Shown: one piece after another, positions 57,264-64,000 of the stretch
How positions within the stretch are numbered: the stretch's first letter is position 1
Layout: each line of letters opens with the position of its first letter
Origin: Guadua angustifolia
Taxonomy: Eukaryota; Streptophyta; Magnoliopsida; Poales; Poaceae
Assembly: GCA_036346375.1 (NCBI GenBank)
Contig: CM070517.1
Span: 46,224,200 to 46,288,199, forward strand
Length of the DNA: 64,000 bases
Direction: 5' to 3'
The notes under the pieces: model-generated
The model's input: only the letters and a program-made list of their open reading frames with translations
The model's database searches: none
Told to the model about the DNA's origin: nothing
Program-made: the position numbers and the translations under genes

Positions 57264-58727
57264 CTAGTTCTCTCCACCTTTCCACTTCCCCACCACCGCG
57301 GCCAGCGCGGTGGCGGCGGCACCACCCTCCTGAAGGCCCTCTGTCGCGGCCTTCTGCAACTCTGCCACCTTGGCTCGCACCATAGCGCCCTTACCCTCCC
57401 CTGCCATCACCTCCCTCACCACCGCGGCGATCTTCTCCTTCCCCTTCGCCTCGGGCACCTGCATTGCGACCCCAATGCCCTCCGTCAGCATCACGGTGTT
57501 TTGCCGCTGCTCGGCGTATAGCGGCCACGCCACCATCGGCACGCCGTGCACCAGACTCTCCAGCACTGAGTTCCACCCGCAGTGCGTTAGGAAGCCTCCC
57601 GTGGCCTCATGGGCCAGCACCTGTATCTGCGGGGCCCACGACGGCACCAGGAGGCCGACGTCCTTGGTCCTCTGGACGAACCCCTCGGGGAGGTAGGCCG
57701 AGGGGTCCTTCTTGCTCTCGGCGTCGTAGTAGTTGGCGCTCACCGCGCCCTCGTCGCTCGGGCTCCGCACCACCCACAGGAAGCGCTGCCCGCTGAGCTC
57801 CAGCCCGAGCGCGAGCTCGCGCATCTGCTCCGTCGGCAGCGCGCCGCCGGAGCCGAAGGAGACGAAGATGACTGACTTGGCCGGCTGCCGGTCGAGCCAG
57901 TCCAGGCATGCCGCGCGCGGGGAGGGCGGCAAGGTGGCGGTGCTGGCAGCGCTGTCGGTCTGTATGAGCGGACCGATGGGGTAGACTGGCGGGCGGCCGG
58001 GCTCCGGCAGGCGGAGCTCCCTGGCGGCGTCCGGCTCGACGGCGTCGAAGGAGTTGACGAGGATAGCCTCGACTTCGCGGTAGCGCGCGCTGTGGTGGAC
58101 CATCCACCTGTAGCTGGGGTTGGACTTGTCCTGGAGCGGCGAGAGGATGTCCGGCCCCGGGATGGGCACGCAGCCGGGCAGCCTGACGGGCTCGGCGAGG
58201 TCCCGGAACTCTCCGGGGATGGAGACGTCGAGCTCCGGAAGGTGGATGAGGAGCGTGAGCACGTGGAGGTTGGTCGGGATGAAGAGGTACCTCCTCGGCA
58301 CGCTGGCGGCCGTCGCAGCGTCGAACGAGTCCGACCCGAAGAGGTCGGCGATGAACGCCACCAGCCGCGTGGTCTCCCTGAGCCTCCCAAGGACCTCGGT
58401 GAGCGCCGGCACCAGGCGCACGCACTCCTCGGACATGAGCGTCTCGATGGCGGCGTCCCGCGGCAGGTCGGAGAGGTCGACGGGCGGCAGCGACATCGAG
58501 GTGATCTCCGGCGGGAGGGAGGCGAGGAACGCGCGCTGCGTGGCGGACGCCGTGGAGGCGAAGGTGATGAGCGTGGCCGTGACGCCATGCCGCGCCGCGA
58601 GCCGCTTGGCCAGCTCGGCCAGCGGGATGAGGTGCCCCATCCCGGGCGTCACCAGCATCGCCACGTGCGGGCGTTGTCTCCCCGCCGCCTCGCCCGCTCC
58701 GTTGCTGTTGCACGCGCCGTTCTCCAT
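57264..58727 (-). CDS. UDP-glycosyltransferase, UGT72B-like (copy B)
   Basis: A 487-residue intronless paralogue of the gene at 39218-40663, with the same predicted role of UDP-glucose-dependent glucosylation of phenolic-type acceptors in the cytosol. The first ATG is at 58727. Compared with copy A the N-terminus has a six-residue insertion (CNSNGA). Catalytic His32 (PGMGHLIPL) and Asp128 (ADLFGSDSFD) are kept, and the PSPG box Trp364-Gln407 is complete. Inside it LESLVHGVP replaces LESLLYGVP. I count about 23 substitutions between the proteins, more than half of them in the last 100 residues. No stops or frameshifts are present, so the gene looks functional. The acceptor cannot be inferred beyond the UGT72B affinity. 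Confidence 0.93.
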   Translation of the reverse strand: MENGACNSNGAGEAAGRQRPHVAMLVTPGMGHLIPLAELAKRLAARHGVTATLITFASTASATQRAFLASLPPEITSMSLPPVDLSDLPRDAAIETLMSEECVRLVPALTEVLGRLRETTRLVAFIADLFGSDSFDAATAASVPRRYLFIPTNLHVLTLLIHLPELDVSIPGEFRDLAEPVRLPGCVPIPGPDILSPLQDKSNPSYRWMVHHSARYREVEAILVNSFDAVEPDAARELRLPEPGRPPVYPIGPLIQTDSAASTATLPPSPRAACLDWLDRQPAKSVIFVSFGSGGALPTEQMRELALGLELSGQRFLWVVRSPSDEGAVSANYYDAESKKDPSAYLPEGFVQRTKDVGLLVPSWAPQIQVLAHEATGGFLTHCGWNSVLESLVHGVPMVAWPLYAEQRQNTVMLTEGIGVAMQVPEAKGKEKIAAVVREVMAGEGKGAMVRAKVAELQKAATEGLQEGGAAATALAAVVGKWKGGEN

Positions 58728-58906
58728 TCCCCCTGTGTTTTCGGGCCTCCTCACGGTGGTTTTGGGCGTTTTCGTGGGGTTTTTTCTCTCTTGTGGACGT
58801 GCGATGCGCGCGGCCGTGTGGGTGGTCGTTAGTTTGGACTTTGGAGTGTGTGTTTGTGTGCGTTGGGGCCTTGGGTTGGGGGCGTGGGCTAGCTGGGGAC
58901 CTGGGG

Positions 58907-58912
58907 TATATA
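58907..58912 (-). promoter_or_regulatory. Probable TATA box of UGT gene B
   Basis: A TATATA core in CCATATATACCCC on the minus strand, about 180 bp upstream of the ATG, matching the position and context in copy A. Confidence 0.65.
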
Positions 58913-59386
58913 TGGAGGGGAGGTCAGTGTCGTGATGGGGTTGGCCGGATGGGTTGGGGGCAATAATGGAGTGATGATTGGGATCAAAGAAAGGAAATAA
59001 TCAAGAGGCACGAAGGAACGAACGCACATGGTTGAGTACTTACTTTTTAGTTTGTTCTAAAATTTGCGTAATTTATATTAGAATGATGATGTATGAAAAC
59101 ATTGGTTAAGAAAAAATAGGTTTAGATTTTGTTTCAGATGTTTCCTTCACTTTCTGGGTTCAGCTCTGAGATTGTTGAGCCGTCCAGGTTCAACTGGGAT
59201 TTTGTTTCTCTATAGGTGTGGTTGTTTAGTTCAACGGTGGCATTTTGATTTCACTCTCACAGTGCCGTGATTCGTGCCGTGATTCGTGGTGTTAGAGGCT
59301 ACGTCATCTTCTAGATGTGGCCTAATCTATGACAATGATTGTGCATGTACAACCATGTAAAATGTGCATATATACATATATGCAGC

Positions 59387-59745
59387 CAGGGGCGGACCCA
59401 AGATCAAGATCGCCCCATCTAAAATTTACAAAGTCAGGATATCAGATATATCTGCGTATGATAGACTCAACATATTTGGAAGTTATTCAGATTCGACTAG
59501 TTGAGCGAGCTTTGTAAGTCCGGCCGCCCTTAACTCCTCGATGAAAGCATTTGTTGGATGTGGATTAGCATTTGAAGTTAGAAGTTACGTGCTTTTTTCT
59601 TAGAACTGAATCTAACTTAGAACTCAATTGTTTTTTATGTATATTTCTTTAATAGTATTATTGTTGTTACGTATATTACATTCTTTTAGCGTTTTAATAC
59701 TACTTTAAACCCGCCTCGCTTATAATTTCTTCCCAGCCCGCCCAG
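59387..59745. mobile_element. DNA-element insertion specific to UGT copy B (359 bp)
   Basis: Flanked by ATGCAGC at 59380-59386 and 59746-59752. Copy A has one uninterrupted ATATATGCAGCGCGTCTC at about 41575, the empty site. Ends are CAGGGGCGGACCCAAG and, reversed, CTGGGCGGGCTGGGAAG, a weak inverted repeat. The 7-bp duplication and end type suggest a hAT-like or related element. A matching end string occurs at 37012-37027. Confidence 0.78.
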
Positions 59746-60098
59746 ATGCAGCGCGTCTCTTTCCCAACACCCTGGGTCGTTCACAATGTTTACTTTATCT
59801 CCTGATCGATTCCAAAAGATAAGTTAATGAGGGTTCTCTTTCAAAGCTTAATTTCGTATCAGAGTTTAGAAACGGTTTTCCTTTCGTGCGTAAAATGTCG
59901 TTTTTGCATCAAGGAAGCTGGTGCACTTGGTAATAATCAAAGTACGTACGTACGTTCTCCGCCACGGCAACAACCGGAGTAAGGTGTCATGCACGCACGT
60001 CACACAAAACATATGCATTCCATGTTGAGTTGATCGATCTCTCCAGTTTGACTCGATCTTCCTAAAAAAATGTCTACAGTTTGAATGTTTGACCACCT

Positions 60099-60277
60099 GA
60101 TGCATGGCAAGTGATTGAGACGGCCGGGCGAACGGCGGCGGCTTTCGATCGAACTTTTTTTTAAAAAAAAAAAAACGGCCGGCGGCTTTCGATCTAAAAA
60201 AAAAACTCTACTGTTTGATTGATCTGATGCATGGCGAGTGATCGAGACGGCCGACCGAACGGCGGCGGCTTCTGCGT
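60099..60277. repeat. Tandem duplication in the UGT-B upstream region (period 127 bp)
   Basis: GATGCATGGCAAGTGATTGA at 60099 recurs as GATGCATGGCGAGTGATCGA at 60226. Each is followed by GAC-GGCCG and GAACGGCGGCGGCTT. Copy A holds a single unit (41932). Poly-A/poly-T stretches lie between the units. Confidence 0.82.
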
Positions 60278-60538
60278 GGCTGCGCGCCGGCGTCCTCGAT
60301 GAGCTGTAGCTTCGGTCTTGACGATCGACGACATGCATTCGATTGCAACGTGTATACACAATTCAATAATCCTCTGTACATTGATCTGCGGGTGCAGGTC
60401 TAGTATGAGCTGTAGCTTCGGTCTTAAGGATTTTTGTTTGTCTTATCTCTGTCTGCTTAGCAATCTAGTCTTAAACTAATTTATCGTCATTACTTGCTGA
60501 AGGTCGAGTCCTCGTGTGTGAGAAGTATTGTTCCTGGT

Positions 60539-60712
60539 CATCCTACATCAGGCCCTACGTAAGCATTTCTACACAAATTTTGATCTGCAGATGCAAATTT
60601 TGATCATGCAGATCATCATATCTCTTTGCAGATAAATTACATAGGCTAATCGTTAGCAGTATATGTAATTTTTACTCTTCGTCATAACAAAAAAAATTAA
60701 ATAAAAGAGGAG
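60539..60712. other. Spacer, no gene seen
   Basis: AT-rich sequence beyond the duplication boundary. Confidence 0.5.
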
Positions 60713-61550
60713 GATCAGCAGCATCGCCTCGGCTCTGCTGTGCTCGAAGCACGGTGGCGTGTAGCCAACCCGACGCAACGTTTCGGATCCTGGACTCTGT
60801 GTCGGCTTCGCATTGGAAGTGGAGATGGCACCCGCGTATGCAGTGGCGACGCCCTCACCGGAAGTAGAGTCGACGCCCGCCTAAGGCGTGGAAAACGGCG
60901 ACGGCAAAGAACTCGCCGGAAGCGAGGTGACGTGCGAAACTGGGCAACACATCGCGTTTCGCGCACGACAACGGCACCAGAACCGGGGGATCATTCAACG
61001 GCAACGCCCATAAGAGCATCTTCAATGGTACTAGCTATAAGAAATGCTTATGTCATCTATAGATAACATATAGACAACCTCTTCAATAGATTAGCTATAG
61101 TATTATCTAAAAATTAAATATTGACCTACATGTAATAGATAACAAGTGCCTTGGAATCAATTATAGTCTAACTATACATTAGTAGCCAGTCTATATCTCT
61201 CTCCTCATTTTTTCTCTTCCACCTAAATAAAAGACTGAGATGACATCTTTATAGCTAGCTGAAATGGCACCATTAAAGATACCCTAACGCCCACCATCGC
61301 GAGCTCTGCGCCCGCCGAAGACGGCACCGTGTCCGTGCTATCGGTAGTGGTCCCGCGCTCGCACGTCTCGAAGGCGATGGCCGCACTATATGGTGCGTCG
61401 CAAAAATCGCGACCGCCGGGTGGCGGCAGTGGCAATGGCCTCTTGCATAGGAAAAGATGGCGGCTAGGGTTTAGAAACCTAGCTACCGCTTTTGGAGAAT
61501 TCAGAAGTGGCTATGGGCCCAATGGGCTGTGTGGCCCATTGGGTTGATTC
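60713..61550 (+). other. GC-rich island with an open frame split by a MITE
   Basis: GC-rich DNA in an AT-rich setting. A plus-strand frame is open from 60740 to the MITE at 61014, and another from about 61285 to a stop at 61545-61547. Taking out the MITE and one TAA joins them in the same frame (about 180 codons, basic and arginine-rich). Neither begins with a clear ATG (60740 is GTG) and no domain is recognised. It could be an old exon, a retrotransposon leader or chance. Confidence 0.35.
61014..61284. mobile_element. Tourist-like MITE (271 bp)
   Basis: TAA duplication at 61011-61013 and 61285-61287. Ends are GAGCATCTTCAATGGTACTA and, reversed, GGGTATCTTTAATGGTGCCA. The interior is AT-rich with TAGCTATA inverted motifs. 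The end type matches the AGAGCATCTCCAAC-like grass Harbinger MITEs. Confidence 0.78.
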
Positions 61551-62298
61551 AGTGTGTGTGTTTTTCCGAAGAAATAAAAAGAGGGAAACTTAAATTTACA
61601 CTTTTGCCCCTCGGTATTTTCAGTAATTCAGAAATTAATTAATAAATCATGAAAATTGATGATAAATCCTAGAAATTGGATTTTATAGATATATGGGTTT
61701 TCATAAAATTTTAATAAATTAGTATTTAGCACACTCTAGAAGTTCCATTCTTTGGGTTATTTTTCTAGCATTATTATATATGTTTAAATTTATTTTATGT
61801 TATTTAAGTAATTCTAAAAATGCTAGAAATTAACAGAAAATACTAGAAAATTATATATGACCCATTGATGAGTGTCATATTACTGGATTAATTCTCTTAG
61901 CATTATGCAATATTAATATGTGCTAAAATTTATTTTTCCATCAAATATGCTTTTACAAATTCTGTTTCTAGATTACAACATGTTTTACAAATTCAATGTT
62001 GCTTTATGCAAATTAACCGTAGAAGCTTCCTTTGACATAGCCTGCATTTATGCATTTTGCAAATACCACCTTAAGTCTCGCTGAATACGAAAGTACTCAA
62101 TCTAACTTAATCTATTGTTTTAGGTGGATAAGAAAGCGATGCTTCAAAGATTACTTTTCGTCACAGGATACGGGAACTTTAATGAAGTGATCTTTCTAGG
62201 GATTATACCTTGTCAGTTGCATGAGGGATTAGATGGGCACACTATAAGACATTTGCTTCTTCTGCCACTATATACTCTGAATTGTAAGAATACATTGT
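61551..62298. other. Intergenic, no gene supported
   Basis: Very AT-rich. A short frame at 62124-62306 (VDKKAMLQRLLFVTGYGNFN) follows a pyrimidine-rich AG and could be an exon, but it has no recognised domain and no partner. Confidence 0.4.
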
Positions 62299-62306
62299 AT
62301 ACATAG

Positions 62307-62885
62307 TAGGGCTGGAAACGAGCCGAGCCGAATCAGGCTCAGCTCGGCTCGGTGCGGCTCGGTCAAGTGGCGAGCCGAGCCAGGCTCGGTTCAGCCCTAA
62401 GGCGAACCCAAAAAGTTGGCTCGGCTTGGCTTGAGGTCGGCTCGTGAGCCGGCTCGCCGAGCCAGACCATCAAACAGTACGAGAGATTTTTTTCCAGTCC
62501 AGGCGGGGGGCCAGCGGGCGTCCAATCCAGCGGGAGACCGGGGATGGCTGGCAGTGGGCCGGCAGGCGTCTAGTCCAAGCCACAGGACTGGGAGGCAGGT
62601 GGGTCGCTGGCGGCCAGGGTCCGGCGAAGTGGAGAACTCCTCTCCCTCTCCTAGTCTCCTCACAAATGGCTGGCGGCTGGCAGAGGACGGACTCGAACGC
62701 TAGGATCAGGGTCTAGGGAAGAGGCGCTGAACAGGTTTGGGCTTAGGTTTTGCTCATGTGGGCCAATTGGGCCGAGCTGAGCTGGCTCGCTAAAAAAAAT
62801 AAGCCAGAAAATAGGCTCGGCTCGGACTCGCTCTGAGCCACGAGCCTAGCCGAGCTGTAAGCCACTAGCCAAATTTTCAGCCCTA
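62307..62885. mobile_element. hAT-type non-autonomous element (579 bp) with GGCTCGGCTCG-type internal repeats
   Basis: Exact 8-bp duplication ATACATAG at 62299-62306 and 62886-62893. Ends are TAGGGCTGGAAA and, reversed, TAGGGCTGAAAA. Subterminal zones are arrays of GAGCCGAGCC/GGCTCGGCTC in inverted orientation. The centre (62480-62750) is GC-rich unique sequence and any frames there are unsupported. Confidence 0.85.
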
Positions 62886-63598
62886 ATACATAGCTTTTGC
62901 TCTAATAATACGATGTATGGTTGTGTTTTCAATTGTTGTAAATGTACATACTAGCTACTGATTATGAGATTAGTACTGAATGCACATAAATTTCTATTTT
63001 CGTAGTTAATGCGAAAATGGGGTCATTATAGAAAAGTCCTGTTTCGTGTTTGTACATTTTTCCTTATACAATTGACGAATCAATTTTTTTTCCATGCATG
63101 TTAACGAGAATTTGGTGAAAGCACATGTGTGTGTTTTTGTCATGTCTGGCCTGATATTTTTGTGTGTGTGTCAGTGTGTGTTGGTTGCGACTGCAGGTCT
63201 TTTAGACGTGTCTACTGAAATTGCTTGGGCTTGAGTATCATGCTGTATTTGAGAGTTGATCCAGAATACTTTGCTAGGTATGCCTATTAGATACTCTGCA
63301 GCTCTTTTTATCTTGTAACTCCAGCTGTCATTTTAGCTTATGTGAAAATTAGCTATACAATCATTGGTAAATTATAATTTTATACCTTTAGTTTCCAGTG
63401 GTGTTCCAAGACAAAAATGTGTATATAATGATTTCCACTTTAACAGTAAAAACTCTGTCCATCTATTCTAAGGTTTGGTTGTGATGATCATAGTTAAATC
63501 TAATGATGGTGTACGGACTGTTGTTCATAGCATAGAATGCGGTGTACATTATTTCTTGGATTGTACTTTTCTATTGTATCCTTATGTAGGGACTGTTT
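62886..63598. other. Intergenic, no gene seen
   Basis: AT-rich with GTGTGT runs at about 63125-63180. Nothing coding recognised. Confidence 0.5.
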
Positions 63599-63820
63599 GG
63601 TACAGTTTCAGATCCCAGTTTTACCTGAAATCTGAATACCTATATGCTAAAATAAATTAAATTAAGTTTATATTTTTGGTTTAAAATGTATACAAAATGA
63701 TCCATCTAAATACTCTTAATGTACTCACAGCTCCAGCTCCACGGATTTGGTGGAGTTAGAAATACCCAACTCCATCAGATCTACGGATCTAGTGGAGCTG
63801 GAGCTCTACCAAACACACCT
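63599..63820. mobile_element. MITE, same family as 41006-41229 (222 bp)
   Basis: Flanked by GTA at 63596-63598 and 63821-63823. Ends are GGGACTGTTTGGTACAG and, reversed, AGGTGTGTTTGGTAGAG. The interior shares GCTAAAATAAA, AAAATGATCCATCTAAA, TTAATGTACTCACAGC and GGATCTAGTGGAGCT-like strings with the copy in the UGT-A upstream region. The two copies differ by about 2 bp in length. Confidence 0.8.
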
Positions 63821-64000
63821 GTAATACCAGTCTACTATTTTACTCTCATTTTTTTTTAAAAAAAATACCAACAAACCTTCTGATTTTGCCCTCTTGTAAT
63901 GATGTTTGGGCCAATCATAAGACTGGCATGAAAAGCAAGAGCAAGTTGCGGTGGTGCTTACAATTGTCACTTGTGTTGTGTGATCTATAAAACACCTCAT
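63821..64000. other. Right edge, no gene supported
   Basis: A minus-strand frame runs off the edge (64000-63806) and includes CFIDHTTQVTIVSTTATCSC. It has no recognised domain and crosses a poly-A/T tract. Confidence 0.35.

Larger units (their letters stand above)
57229..60538. repeat. Segmental duplication, copy B (UGT gene plus upstream DNA)
   Basis: Direct-orientation duplicate of 39183-42233, about 18 kb away. Copy-specific differences are an insertion at 59387-59745 and an extra copy of a 127-bp unit at 60099-60225. It lacks the MITE of copy A. Confidence 0.9.

Noticed and set aside
1..64000. CRISPR arrays, operons or bacterial defence systems
   Set aside because: Nothing resembles these. 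The sequence is plant nuclear DNA with introns, MITEs and LTR elements.

Overview
The window is plant nuclear DNA, almost certainly from a grass (Poaceae). It holds very GC-rich, intronless UDP-glycosyltransferase genes in AT-rich intergenic DNA packed with nested retrotransposons and MITEs typical of grasses. The species cannot be named from sequence alone. Most of the window is transposon-derived. The only two intact protein-coding genes I can support are a duplicated pair of UGT72B-like glycosyltransferase genes, both on the minus strand. Layout: (1) 1-1103 holds the likely 3' end of a plus-strand gene that starts outside the window. (2) 1755-18255 is a nest of elements. A minus-strand Ty1/copia element, lacking its gag and 5' LTR, has a MULE-type MITE and a truncated LINE in its 3' LTR, an 11.4-kb Ty3/gypsy chromovirus in its reverse transcriptase, and a small retroposon in its integrase. 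The gypsy element in turn carries a hAT-type element in its leader. Target-site duplications support each insertion, apart from the copia element itself. (3) 18256-28070 holds a tandemly repeated non-coding family, two more LINE remnants, two MITEs, a fold-back element and short tandem duplications. (4) 28074-35180 is a complete-ended 7.1-kb PIF/Harbinger transposon with a decayed Myb-like/NAM-associated ORF1 on plus and a frameshifted DDE transposase on minus. (5) 35464-38652 holds four small DNA elements. (6) 39183-42233 is copy A of a segmental duplication with UGT gene A and its promoter. (7) 42234-57228 is a repeat-rich spacer with microsatellites, a long hairpin element, more copies of the tandemly repeated family, a hAT-like element, and a 2.8-kb Harbinger-type element with GC-rich, gene-like internal sequence. 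(8) 57229-60538 is copy B of the duplication with UGT gene B. (9) 60539-64000 holds a GC-rich island split by a MITE, another hAT-type element and another MITE. How it fits together: the UGT pair arose by duplication of about 2.8 kb. After the duplication, copy A gained a MITE with a TTA target duplication and copy B gained a roughly 360-bp insertion, so each copy shows the other's empty site. The nested elements give a relative order of insertion events. Four separate hAT-type elements share a TAGGG-like terminus and exact 8-bp target duplications, yet each is filled with a different short degenerate repeat. This is the most unusual recurrent pattern in the window.
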